Positions 16,927-25,016 of a stretch of DNA of 38,872 nucleotides are shown piece after piece; position 1 is the stretch's first letter; every line of letters begins with the position of its first letter. The DNA is from Acidobacteriota bacterium (GTDB lineage: Bacteria > Acidobacteriota > Terriglobia > Bryobacterales > UBA6623): positions 1 through 38,872 of the forward strand of contig JAQBUE010000027.1 in the NCBI GenBank assembly GCA_027624045.1, read 5' to 3'. Both the position numbers and the translations under genes were made by a program. The notes below the pieces were generated by a model. The model was not told the origin of the DNA, did not search any database, and saw only the letters and a program-made list of their open reading frames with translations.

Positions 16927-17781
16927 TCACCCCAGCCCCAACGCAATCGGCTGAGCCGTCGCCTCGGTAGTCAAGATCTCAGCGTCGGGATGCCCTTGTA
17001 TCAACGTCGCGGGGTAGTCGGTTGTCACCTCAGCGGCCACTGAAATCCGAAAAATCGCCCGGTGCCGCTCGCCCGCCGCCAGATACAAGCGGATCTTACG
17101 AGCCGCCAGGATATCCCGCATCCCGAGCGTTACCGCCATGGGAGGGATTGCCGCCGAATCACCCCCCGAGCAATGGATACTCTGCACCACGATCGAGTCC
17201 GCGCCAAGCGCAACGACACGCGTTAACGAATTCCGCAACTCCGCCACCGTTACTCGATGCCAGCGCGACAAGGGTGGCTCATTGAACGCCACATGGCCGT
17301 GATAGCCGATCCCTCCGTAACAGCAGTCAATGCCGCCGGCCTGCTCGATCCGCGCGCTGATCTCATCCGGCCGAAACGGGTCGGGGAAATGATACTGCGC
17401 GTCCGGTATGCGAAGCTCGGGATCGATCTTCCCAAACAATTCTCTCCGCATGAACCCCACAAAGCTCAAAGGGTGATCCTCGCGAATCAAGCGGCCCTGC
17501 CAATCCAAAAACTCATCCATTTGGAAGAGATGGACATTTCGCCAACTGATCCGCTCGCGATTCGTGATCTCGACCAGCGTCGGATAATGCTTCGTTGGTC
17601 CCACCGGTAGAATCAAGCGGGTCGGCTCGTCGCGCCCGTTCCGTGACTTGATCTCATCCGCGATCGAGCGCGCGAAGTGACCGAGCAGCGCGTCCGCATC
17701 CGGCAACAACCGAAAAAGAGTCCCGGCCCGCTCGCGCAATTCCTCTACCGAAATTCGCATCAACTCGTTCTGTTCGCTCAT
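16927..17781 (-). CDS. Glucosamine-6-phosphate deaminase/isomerase (NagB)-like protein with altered active site
   Basis: A 284-residue sugar-phosphate isomerase-fold protein. It aligns with NagB through LILPVGPTKHYPTLVEI (phosphate loop), FQMDEFLDW with D89 (equivalent to E. coli D72), EDHPLSFVGFMRREL, GIGYHGHVAFNEP and AVTLGMRDILAARKIRL. In the last-but-one motif H163 and E168 match NagB H143 and E148, but H161 takes the place of D141, which takes part in catalysis. NagB converts glucosamine-6-P to fructose-6-P and ammonia; this variant may use another amino- or keto-sugar phosphate, or be inactive. It lies upstream of the small ORF and PSD1/DUF1501 genes on the same strand and is divergent from glyA. 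Confidence 0.82.
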   Translation of the reverse strand: MSEQNELMRISVEELRERAGTLFRLLPDADALLGHFARSIADEIKSRNGRDEPTRLILPVGPTKHYPTLVEITNRERISWRNVHLFQMDEFLDWQGRLIREDHPLSFVGFMRRELFGKIDPELRIPDAQYHFPDPFRPDEISARIEQAGGIDCCYGGIGYHGHVAFNEPPLSRWHRVTVAELRNSLTRVVALGADSIVVQSIHCSGGDSAAIPPMAVTLGMRDILAARKIRLYLAAGERHRAIFRISVAAEVTTDYPATLIQGHPDAEILTTEATAQPIALGLG

Positions 17782-17821
17782 GGTCGAAACGGCTACTCCG
17801 TCTGCGGCGTCCCGTTCGCGG

Positions 17822-17850
17822 TTGCGCCCTCGTTTGCCGCGGAGTATAAC
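17822..17850 (+). promoter_or_regulatory. Sigma-70-type promoter for glyA
   Basis: TTGCGC (17822-17827) and TATAAC (17845-17850) are separated by 17 bases, the optimal spacing. Transcription would begin near 17857 and give a leader of about 137 nucleotides before the glyA ATG, which contains the riboswitch and terminator listed separately. It lies in the nagB-like/glyA divergent region and faces glyA. Confidence 0.6.
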
Positions 17851-17872
17851 TGAAGTTTACATTTCACACCGA

Positions 17873-17950
17873 GCCGCGCGACTGGCGAGTGAAAGTGGAA
17901 CTGACCACTGGGAAGCGCGGTACACAATAAACAGCCGTTCGCCGGGGCGC
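17873..17950 (+). promoter_or_regulatory. ZTP (pfl) riboswitch upstream of glyA
   Basis: The leader matches the pfl/ZTP riboswitch in sequence and shape. P1 pairs CCGCGC (17874-17879) with GCGCGG (17915-17920). Inside it is the conserved GACTGGCG (17880-17887). P2 pairs AGTGG (17894-17898) with CCACT (17905-17909), followed at once by GGGAAGCG (17910-17917), close to the family GGGGAGCG. After a 14-base linker comes the P3 element CCGTTCGCCGGGGC (17935-17948), close to the consensus CCG.TCGCCTGGGC; its GCC can form the pseudoknot with the GGC of ACTGGCG. ZTP riboswitches sense the purine alarmone ZTP/ZMP (AICAR phosphates), which accumulate when 10-formyl-tetrahydrofolate is short, and are known upstream of glyA, folD and purH. 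The P3 end overlaps the terminator, so ligand binding should allow read-through (an ON switch). Confidence 0.85.
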
Positions 17951-17977
17951 CCTCAATTGTGAGCCCAGGCTTTTTTT
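17941..17977 (+). terminator. Intrinsic terminator forming the riboswitch expression platform
   Basis: GCCGGGGC (17941-17948) pairs with GCCCAGGC (17963-17970), eight positions with one mismatch, with an inner TCA/TGA stem, and is followed by seven T (17971-17977). It ends 16 bases before the glyA ATG. No upstream gene transcribes in this direction, so it has no ordinary gene to terminate. Its 5' arm is part of riboswitch P3, so aptamer and terminator folding should exclude each other. Confidence 0.8.
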
Positions 17978-17993
17978 GTTAAAAGGAAGACCC

Positions 17994-19256
17994 ATGCCCA
18001 ACCACCGCGAACTCCTCAAGCAGTCCGACCCCGACATTTATGACGCCATGCTGGGCGAGGAAGCGCGCCAGAAGAAGGGCATCGAGCTCATCCCTTCTGA
18101 AAACTACACCTACCCCGAGGTACTCGCGTGCCTCGGCTCCGTGTTCACCAATAAGTATTCAGAAGGCTATCCCGGCCGCCGCTACTATGGCGGACAGGAG
18201 TTCACTGACATCATCGAAACGATTGCCCGTGACCGAGCCAAGGCTCTCTTCCGCGCCGAGCATGCCAACGTGCAGCCGCTCTCCGGCTCACCGATGAACC
18301 AGGCGGTTTATATGGCTTTCCTCGCCCCCGGCGACACTGTCCTCGGGATGGATCTTTCCCACGGCGGCCATCTCACGCACGGCGCGCCCGTCTCCCACAT
18401 GGGCAAGATCTACAACTTCATCCGTTACAAGACGAACCCGCAAGACGAGGGCCGCATCGACTTCGACGCGCTCCGCAAGACCGCATTGGAAGCAAAGCCC
18501 AAGATGGTGCTGTGCGGCTATTCGTCCTATCCGCGTGATTACGACTACGCCAGGTTCAAGGAAATCGCCGACGAAGTAGGTGCGCTCACGATGGCCGACG
18601 TTTCGCACATCGGGGGGCTGATCGCCGGCGGCGCCATGCGCAACCCTTGCGACGCCGGCTTCGACTTCGTCACAACTACGACGCACAAAAGTATGCGCGG
18701 CCCGCGCGGCGGCATGATCCTGTGCAGGAAAAAATTTGCGAAAGACATCGATAAGTCCGTCTTCCCGGGCCTCCAGGGCGGACCTCATATGAACCAGGTC
18801 GCCGGCGTCGCTGTCACTCTCGGCAAAGCGCGGCAGCCCGATTACCGCCACTACTGCCAGCAAGTGCTCACGAACGCCAAAACACTTGCGGACGCGCTCA
18901 TGAAAGAGGGCGCCGAGCTGATCACCGGCGGCACCGAAAACCACATGATGGTCATCGACGTCGTCTCCAGCTTCGGCATTAACGGCCGCGTCGCCGAGGA
19001 AACCCTCGACGCTGTCTCGATCACCACAAACAAACAGATTATCCCCGACGACCCCAACCCGCCACTTCGCCCCAGTGGACTCCGGCTCGGCACGCCCGCC
19101 GCCACAACGCGCGGCATGAAAGAGAACGAGATGCGCCGTCTGGCCGGCTGGATAGTGAAAGTCCTGAAGAACCAAGACGACCAAGCCATCATCGACTCCG
19201 TCCGCGGCGAAGTCGAAGGGATGTGTACCCAATTTCCCGTACCGGGAATCGACTAG
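17994..19256 (+). CDS. glyA: Serine hydroxymethyltransferase
   Basis: A 420-residue PLP enzyme that converts serine and tetrahydrofolate to glycine and 5,10-methylene-tetrahydrofolate, the main source of one-carbon units. The start at 17994 follows AAAAGGAAGA; the product opens with MPNHRELLKQSDPDIYDAM. Conserved motifs include IELIPSENYTYPEVL, NKYSEGYPGRRYYGG, the DVSHIGGLIAGG segment that holds the PLP-contacting Asp (D202) and His (H205), and TTTTHKSMRGPRGG with the PLP lysine K232. Length is normal. The upstream ZTP riboswitch and terminator indicate control by folate/purine status. Ada/AlkA-type repair genes follow 67 bases downstream and could receive read-through transcription. Confidence 0.97.
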   Translation: MPNHRELLKQSDPDIYDAMLGEEARQKKGIELIPSENYTYPEVLACLGSVFTNKYSEGYPGRRYYGGQEFTDIIETIARDRAKALFRAEHANVQPLSGSPMNQAVYMAFLAPGDTVLGMDLSHGGHLTHGAPVSHMGKIYNFIRYKTNPQDEGRIDFDALRKTALEAKPKMVLCGYSSYPRDYDYARFKEIADEVGALTMADVSHIGGLIAGGAMRNPCDAGFDFVTTTTHKSMRGPRGGMILCRKKFAKDIDKSVFPGLQGGPHMNQVAGVAVTLGKARQPDYRHYCQQVLTNAKTLADALMKEGAELITGGTENHMMVIDVVSSFGINGRVAEETLDAVSITTNKQIIPDDPNPPLRPSGLRLGTPAATTRGMKENEMRRLAGWIVKVLKNQDDQAIIDSVRGEVEGMCTQFPVPGID

Positions 19257-19323
19257 ACCCGCTCCAAATCTTCACGTCCGAAAACGGCCAGACATGCCGG
19301 CCGCGCGGTAGCATCATACAGGC

Positions 19324-20811
19324 ATGGACCTTAATCGCGACGCTTGTTACCGCGCGATTTAAACCCGCGACACGCGCTTTGACGGACGGCTTTTCACGGC
19401 CGTACACACGACCGGCGTCTACTGCCGGCCCGTTTGTCCGGCGCGCTGCCCGAAGCTCGAAAACGTCAGCTTCTACCCAAGCGCCGCCGCCGCGCAGGAA
19501 GCCGGTTTCCGCCCCTGCCTGCGCTGCCGGCCCGAGTCTTCGCCCGATCTCGCCGTCTGGGCCGGCACGTCTAACACGGTCTCCCGCGCCCTGGCCCTCA
19601 TCGCCGACGGCGCGCTCGACGGCGATAACGGTGATGTCGAACGTTTGGCTGTCCGCCTTGGCGTCGGTGATCGTCACCTGCGGCGTCTATTCAACCAGCA
19701 CCTCGGCGCCTCGCCCATCGCTGTCGCCCAAGCCCGCCGGGTCCACTTCGCCAGACAATTGCTCGACGAAACCCATATCCGAATGGCCGACGTAGCGCTC
19801 GCCTCCGGCTTCGGCAGCCTGCGCCGCTTCAACGACACGTTTCGCTGTCTCTATTCGCAACCACCTTCCGCGCTGCGTCGCCGCCTGGGGAAGGCCCCGC
19901 GCGTCAGCCCTCATTCCGCGATTACGCTCAAGCTCAGCTACGCGCCGCCTTACGACTGGCCCGCTATGATTAGCTTCCTCGCCGCGCGCGCCATTCCGGG
20001 TGTGGAAACGGTTGAGGCTGACTGCTACTGCCGCACCATCGAGCTCGATGGCGCCGCCGGGACGATCGAAGTCGAGCCCGCAGCCGGGCGAACGGCGCTG
20101 GCCGTGACGATTCGTTTTCCCAACGTCAAGGCGCTGCCGGCGATCGTCAACCGTATCCGCCGCGTCTTCGATCTCGGTGCCGACATCCGTCGTATCACGG
20201 CACAACTTGCCCAGGACCCAACGCTGGCCCCGCTCGTAGCCGCGCGCCCCGGTCTGCGTGTCCCCGGCGCATGGGATGGATTCGAGCTAGCGATCCGCGC
20301 CGTTCTCGGGCAGCAAATCACCGTGACCGCTGCACGCCGGCTCGCGGGCAAACTCACCGCCGAATATGGCCGGGCCATCGAGCCCGACGATCACGCCCTC
20401 CCCGGCCTCACGACCGTTTTTCCGCGGCCTGAACGCCTGGCCGCCGCCGATCTCAGCAAGCTCGGCATGCCGCGCTCCCGCGCCGCTACGCTGTCGAACC
20501 TTGCCGCCGCCGGCCCTGGTCTATTTCGCAACGGCCAAGATGTCGAAGCCGCCGTAGCCAACCTCAAGGCGCTCGCCGGCATCGGCGAATGGACAGCGCA
20601 ATACATCGCCATGCGGGCCCTGCGCGACCCCGATGCCTTTCCCGCCGCCGACATCGGCCTGCTTCGCGCCGTGGCCGGACCCAACGGCAAACGCCTTTCC
20701 CCCGCCGCGCTTCTTGCACGCGCTGAGGCCTGGCGGCCCTGGCGGGCCTACGCCGCGCAACATCTCTGGACATCGGATCCCAAAGCACCCGCACCCCAAG
20801 AGCCAACGTAA
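19324..20811 (+). pseudogene. Ada/AlkA-type DNA repair gene interrupted by a TAA at codon 13
   Basis: The frame from ATG 19324 begins like Ada/AlkA fusion proteins (DLNRDACYRAI), then hits TAA at 19360-19362 where relatives usually have Gln before TRD.RFDG. After it the same frame is open to 20811. It encodes an Ada methyl-phosphotriester domain with Zn/acceptor cysteines C34, C38, C65 and C68 (VYCRPVC, FRPCLRC), an AraC-type helix-turn-helix (about 107-190; HLRRLFNQHLGASPIAVAQARR), and an AlkA 3-methyladenine glycosylase domain with the HhH motif LAGIGEWTAQYIAMRAL and catalytic Asp in PAADIGLLRA. No ATG or GTG follows until TTG 19645, which would remove the Ada domain. A CAA-to-TAA change explains it. 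The rest looks uneroded, so the lesion is recent, a sequencing error, or read through. The stop abuts the next ATG (TAAATG). Confidence 0.85.
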
Positions 20812-21348
20812 ATGCCCATAGCACTCAGCCTCACCATCGACCGCCTGCCCTCCCCTATCGGTATGCTGCTTCTCATCTGCGACGAAGAGGGCGTCCTTCG
20901 CGGTCTCCATTTCGACGGCGACGAAGCACGGATGCGGCAGCAGCTCTCGCGGCAATATGGCGAAGGCGGCTACAGCCTTACCTCCGGCTCCGCGCCCACC
21001 GCCATTACCAAGGCCCTGGAAGCCTATCTTGCGGGCGACATTACGGCTGTTGACGATATTCCGGTTCGCGCTGACGGCACCGACTTCCAGCGACGGGTAT
21101 GGGCTGCACTGCGACGCATTCCCGCGGGAACCACTACGACTTACGGCCAAATCGCGGCACAGATCGGCCAACCGACGGCCGTGCGCGCCGTCGGCCTCGC
21201 CAACGGCTCGAACCCGATCGGCATCGTCGTCCCCTGCCACCGCGTCGTCGGCGCCAACGGCACGCTCACCGGCTACGCCGGCGGTCTTGAGAGAAAACGC
21301 TGGCTCCTCGACCACGAGCAATACCGCGCCACGACCGGCGTGATCTAA
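20812..21348 (+). CDS. ogt: Methylated-DNA--[protein]-cysteine S-methyltransferase
   Basis: A 178-residue suicide enzyme that transfers the methyl group from O6-methylguanine (and O4-methylthymine) to its own cysteine. The active-site motif is IVVPCHRVVG with acceptor C142, followed by LTGYAGGLERKRWLL; the DNA-binding helix-turn-helix is around DFQRRVWAALRRIPAGTTTTYGQIA. The N-terminal ribonuclease-like domain contains TPIG-type SPIGMLLL. Length is typical. Its ATG immediately follows the TAA of the Ada/AlkA gene with no intergenic base, so the pair is one alkylation-repair unit in which translation of this gene may depend on the upstream frame. The nonsense codon there could reduce its expression through polarity. 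Confidence 0.95.
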   Translation: MPIALSLTIDRLPSPIGMLLLICDEEGVLRGLHFDGDEARMRQQLSRQYGEGGYSLTSGSAPTAITKALEAYLAGDITAVDDIPVRADGTDFQRRVWAALRRIPAGTTTTYGQIAAQIGQPTAVRAVGLANGSNPIGIVVPCHRVVGANGTLTGYAGGLERKRWLLDHEQYRATTGVI

Positions 21349-21420
21349 CATCCCAGCGCCGACCGCGCGCGGCGGTAAAATTAAGCACCGACTTCACGGT
21401 ATGCGGCGAGATTCTTGGGT

Positions 21421-22221
21421 GTGAATAGACCCTGGCGAGCGCTTGATCGACTTAGCACCTTCATAGTGACGGCGCTTTTCGTCGCCGGCTGCATCGCCTG
21501 GGCGGTGGTGGAACGTTACACCACGTCACCCGGCCCGCTGCACGGCCTGCCCCCAGTGATGCTTTGGGCATGGGAAAGGCCCGAAGACATCCGGTTCCTC
21601 GACACCGAGCGCGCTGGGGTCGCTGTCCTGGCCGGTACCCTCATTCTTCGCGGCGAAGAAGTCGACGTGCGGCTGCGGATGCAGCCCTTGTTTGTTCCCG
21701 CCGACGCTGTCGCGTTTCCCGTCGTTCGTATTGAAACGGACCCGATCTCGCGCCCCTCGCTCGACGCCAGGCAGGGCAAACACGCCGTTCAGGCGTTGCT
21801 GAAGCTGTTGCGCGCCGACGAGCAGCGCGTGATCCAGATCGACTTCGACGCACTCGTGTCGGAGAGGAAGTTCTATGCTGATCTCATTGGCGACCTGCGG
21901 GGCGCGCTTCGGTCGGAAACAAGAATCTCCATCACGGCCCTAGCGTCATGGTGTCTCGGCGATCCCTGGATTGCCGGTCTGCCCATCGACGAGGCTGTCC
22001 CGATGCTATTTCAAATGGGACCAGATTCAGCGGACGTTCACCGGGTGCTGCGCGCCGGTCGAGACTTCGCGCTGGAGGTCTGCCGCGGCAGCGTAGGGCT
22101 TTCAACCGATGAGCCGCTTGCGGCCATGCCGGCGGGCCGCCGGGTTTATGTGTTTCATCCCCGCGCTTGGACGCCGGACGCCGTGAACGACGCTCTCAAG
22201 GAGGCAGAAATATGGCGCTGA
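21421..22221 (+). CDS. DUF3142 protein, membrane-anchored
   Basis: 266 residues from the GTG at 21421; TTG 21415 is the in-frame alternative. An N-terminal hydrophobic segment (about 13-30) anchors or exports it. The PPVMLWAWERPEDIRFLD opening, VIQIDFDAL.SER.FY..L strand-helix, ISITALASWCLGDPWI and DEAVPMLFQMG are DUF3142 signatures. The DFD and related acidic residues on successive strands resemble a TIM-barrel glycoside-hydrolase arrangement, but no enzymatic activity is established to my knowledge. Its last ten bases overlap the start of the following 743-residue gene, whose ribosome binding site lies within this gene, so the two proteins are likely made together and act in the same envelope compartment. 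Confidence 0.82.
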   Translation: MNRPWRALDRLSTFIVTALFVAGCIAWAVVERYTTSPGPLHGLPPVMLWAWERPEDIRFLDTERAGVAVLAGTLILRGEEVDVRLRMQPLFVPADAVAFPVVRIETDPISRPSLDARQGKHAVQALLKLLRADEQRVIQIDFDALVSERKFYADLIGDLRGALRSETRISITALASWCLGDPWIAGLPIDEAVPMLFQMGPDSADVHRVLRAGRDFALEVCRGSVGLSTDEPLAAMPAGRRVYVFHPRAWTPDAVNDALKEAEIWR

Positions 22222-24443
22222 ACCGGCAGTCCCTTCTTGCCGTGTCTGCGGTTTTCCTCGGCTACGGGGTTATGACCGAACTGCAGTTTGCGTGCATGGA
22301 TGTCGACTTCGCGCCGTCGTTCGTCAGGACCAGCTCGCCCGACGAGCCGCGCACCTTCATCGATGGACAGCTTGGCATTATCGAACCGACCTATCTTCAC
22401 ACCCATCTCTTCTGGGCCTACCGTCATCTTGAGGGTGTTGGCTTCACGGAGGAACAGCGGGATCAACTCGTTCCGAGGCCGATGCCTCCTCCTTCCCAGG
22501 AATACGAGCCGCAAAAGTCCGCGACGGAACTCTGGACGGAGACGGTCGCCGAGACCGGCCGCGAATCGAAGTTAGTGCAAAGCTTCCTTTACGGCGGCAA
22601 CATGCGCATGCGGCAAGTGCCGTTCGGTCAGTGGCAGTTCTACCTCAACTGTCCCGACGATGCGGTTCTCACAGCAACCCGCACTTTGAAGAACCGCATG
22701 ACACAGTTCGGGCCGAAAAGCCCTGAGGTGCAAGAGTGGCTCGACGCACAGGAAACCGTTTTCGATAACTGTAAGGAAGGGGCGGCCATCCCTGCGCCCG
22801 CCCCGGCTCATCTGCCGGCTCTCATCAAGGCCGACCGGAACTACCAGATCGCCGCCGCGCACTTCTACGCCGGAAACTTCGATGAAGCCGCCCGCCGATT
22901 TGAAGCCATCGCCGCGGACGCGTCGTCTCCCTGGAGCGGCTGGGGCCGATATCTCGCGGGCCGGTGCTTCCTTCGCAAAGGCACGCTTGCGGCTGATTTC
23001 GGCGAAGTCGATGCCACCACCCTGCGGGAAGCCGAGGTTCGGTTCGCCGCCGTGACCGAAGACCCCAACCTTAGCCATCTGCACGATTCCGCGCGGGGGC
23101 TGCTTGAGTACGTGCGAGTTCGGCTCCAACCCGATCAGACGATGAAGGCTCTGAGCAGTGAGCTTGTCAAAAAAGAAGCGAGCGGGATCGAGGAACGGTG
23201 GCGCGACTACGACTGGCTTCTCGATCGCGGCCACGGCACGGCCATAGATGACGATATGACCGACTGGTTGCGGACCTTTCAGTCCTCCGATCCCAACGCG
23301 CTGGAGCACGCGCTGTCACGATGGCGCGACAAGAAAACGCTTCCTTGGCTTGTCGCCGTGCTCGCCAAAATCAACGCTGATCATCAAGCTGTTGACGAAG
23401 TGATCGCAGCCGCAACGGTCCCAAGCAGCTCGCCGGGGTACCTGATGGCGATCTACCACCGCCTGCGCCTTGAGGTTGCCAAAGGCAGGCAAGAAAGCGT
23501 GCGCGCCGAACTGGACGAGCTTTTGTACGAGGGCGGGGGCGTTGCCATGCCGCCATCGACGCGCAATCACTTTCAAGCCATGCGCCTCGGCCTTGCTGAA
23601 ACCTTTGAGCAATTTTTGCGCGCCTCGCTGCGCGAACAGGTTGTCGGGCGCGCCCCGGTTTTAGGAGGAGATGACAGTCTCAAGGTTCTCGTCGCTGAGG
23701 ATTCACTCGTCGTTTTCAATCAGCAACTCCCACTCCAGCACTTGATCGAAGCCGCTGGCTCAGCGATTTTGCCGCTCCATGTTCGCGAAGAACTAGCGCT
23801 CGCGGCTTGGGTTCGTGCCGCTCTGCTCGTTGAGGTCGGGCAAGAGCCCGCGGCGCGCGCCATCGCTTCAGAGCTTTGGCCCAGTTTGAAAGCCGAGCTT
23901 GACGCCTATGCCGCCGCACCCGACGGTCAGGCTAAGAAGTTCGCGCTTGCTTTCTTCCTGCTCCGCCACCCGGGGGCGCGGCCCTATCTGGCGGCTACGG
24001 TCCGGCGCGCCGAACCAATCAACGAGATAGACGATTTCCGAGAGAACTGGTGGTGCCGCCTCGACTGGGAGCCGGCCATGCATATGCCCATCTATCTCAA
24101 GCGCCGCCAGCAGCAACTGGAACACGGGGGGGGGCAAGGCCTGCTCAATCTCACGTTTCCGTCGTTCCTTTCAAGCGCTGAAATCACAGCCGCCGAACGT
24201 CAGATTCGAGAACTGCTCACGATCCCGACGGCCCCCAACCACCTCAGCTACGTCGTCATCAACTGGGCGAAGAGCCATCCGGAAGACCCTCGCGTACCCC
24301 AAGCGCTCCACCTCGCCGTCCGATCCACTCGCGTCGGCTGCACCGACGACCACACAACAGCCCTGTCAAAGGCGGCCTTTCAGCAACTTCATCGCCGGTA
24401 TCCCGATAGTGAATGGGCGAAGAAGACGAAGTATTGGTATTAG
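22212..24443 (+). CDS. Exported 743-residue protein of unknown function, partly TPR-like
   Basis: The start at 22212 is fixed by a perfect AAGGAGG seven bases upstream, inside the DUF3142 gene. Residues 1-25 look like a signal peptide (LLAVSAVFLGYGVM). A conserved-looking N-terminal region follows (DFAPSFVR, EPTYLHTHLFWAYRHLEG). The middle contains a tetratricopeptide-like helix pair, NYQIAAAHFYAGNFDEAARRFEAIA then WGRYLAGRCFLRKGTLA, and further helical repeats up to about 640. A late segment reads SHPEDPRVPQALHLAVRSTRVGC and ends RRYPDSEWAKKTKYWY, reminiscent of TPR envelope proteins. I do not recognise a named family. The overlap with DUF3142 suggests a shared task, perhaps a scaffold plus carbohydrate-active partner. 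Confidence 0.75.
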   Translation: MALNRQSLLAVSAVFLGYGVMTELQFACMDVDFAPSFVRTSSPDEPRTFIDGQLGIIEPTYLHTHLFWAYRHLEGVGFTEEQRDQLVPRPMPPPSQEYEPQKSATELWTETVAETGRESKLVQSFLYGGNMRMRQVPFGQWQFYLNCPDDAVLTATRTLKNRMTQFGPKSPEVQEWLDAQETVFDNCKEGAAIPAPAPAHLPALIKADRNYQIAAAHFYAGNFDEAARRFEAIAADASSPWSGWGRYLAGRCFLRKGTLAADFGEVDATTLREAEVRFAAVTEDPNLSHLHDSARGLLEYVRVRLQPDQTMKALSSELVKKEASGIEERWRDYDWLLDRGHGTAIDDDMTDWLRTFQSSDPNALEHALSRWRDKKTLPWLVAVLAKINADHQAVDEVIAAATVPSSSPGYLMAIYHRLRLEVAKGRQESVRAELDELLYEGGGVAMPPSTRNHFQAMRLGLAETFEQFLRASLREQVVGRAPVLGGDDSLKVLVAEDSLVVFNQQLPLQHLIEAAGSAILPLHVREELALAAWVRAALLVEVGQEPAARAIASELWPSLKAELDAYAAAPDGQAKKFALAFFLLRHPGARPYLAATVRRAEPINEIDDFRENWWCRLDWEPAMHMPIYLKRRQQQLEHGGGQGLLNLTFPSFLSSAEITAAERQIRELLTIPTAPNHLSYVVINWAKSHPEDPRVPQALHLAVRSTRVGCTDDHTTALSKAAFQQLHRRYPDSEWAKKTKYWY

Positions 24444-24481
24444 CCCGTAGCCTCGTCAGAGGCGCCCCAAGTTTTGCGTCG

Positions 24482-24976
24482 ATGGCATCCCTCGAAACAA
24501 CCACGGCCGGACCGCCGGTCAACGTCGGTGTCATTTCCGACACGCACGGCCTGCTTCGGCCCGAGGCTCTGGCGGCCTTGGCGGGAAGCGACCTGATCAT
24601 CCATGCGGGCGATATCGGCGCACCCGACGTCATCACCGCTCTCGAGCGCATAGCTCCCCTACATGCGATCCGCGGCAACGTCGACCGCGCCGACTGGGCG
24701 CTACGCTTTCCTGAAACGCTGGCCGTCGAAGCCGGCGGTCTATGGCTGTGGGTGCTGCACGACGGTGCCGCGCTCGATCTTGATCCGTCAAGAGCCGGTT
24801 TCGCGGCGGTGATTTGCGGGCACTCGCACAAGCCGGCCCAAGAACGCAGCGACGGCGTGCTGTACCTCAATCCGGGCAGCGCCGGTCCCCGCCGGTTCCG
24901 CTTGCCGGTTACCCTCGCCCGGCTGACGGTAGCCAACCGTGAGTTGCAGGTCGAGATGATTGAACTGCAAGTCTAA
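24482..24976 (+). CDS. YfcE/MJ0936-type metallophosphoesterase
   Basis: 164 residues from the ATG at 24482; ATG 24413 inside the previous gene is in frame and would add 23 residues unlike the family. The calcineurin-like motifs are complete and in order: GVISDTHG (D and H), IIHAGDIG, AIRGNVD (N), VLHDGAA, and ICGHSHKP with the terminal His pair, then LYLNPGSAGPRRF. This is the single-domain YfcE family, which hydrolyses phosphodiesters and needs two divalent metals; the cellular substrate is unknown. It is 38 bases after the 743-residue gene and convergent with the carboxylase gene. Confidence 0.9.
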   Translation: MASLETTTAGPPVNVGVISDTHGLLRPEALAALAGSDLIIHAGDIGAPDVITALERIAPLHAIRGNVDRADWALRFPETLAVEAGGLWLWVLHDGAALDLDPSRAGFAAVICGHSHKPAQERSDGVLYLNPGSAGPRRFRLPVTLARLTVANRELQVEMIELQV

Positions 24977-24987
24977 ACCGAACGGCA

Positions 24988-25013
24988 CGGGATCGAGACC
25001 GCGCGGAATCCCG
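24988..25013. terminator. Possible bidirectional hairpin between convergent genes
   Basis: CGGGAT (24988-24993) and ATCCCG (25008-25013) can form a six-base stem around a 14-base loop in the 40-base space between the phosphoesterase and carboxylase stops. There is no T-run on either strand, so it is only a weak candidate. Confidence 0.25.
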
Positions 25014-25016
25014 GCC

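Noticed and set aside
18288..19232. A 314-codon minus-strand open frame opposite glyA
   Set aside because: It is the antisense of highly conserved glyA codons; its composition (many His, Val, Asp) is typical of such shadows.
19645..20811. Treating the Ada/AlkA gene as an intact gene starting at TTG 19645
   Set aside because: The frame upstream to 19363 encodes a complete, conserved Ada domain, so the shorter form would ignore clear coding sequence and start inside the regulator domain.
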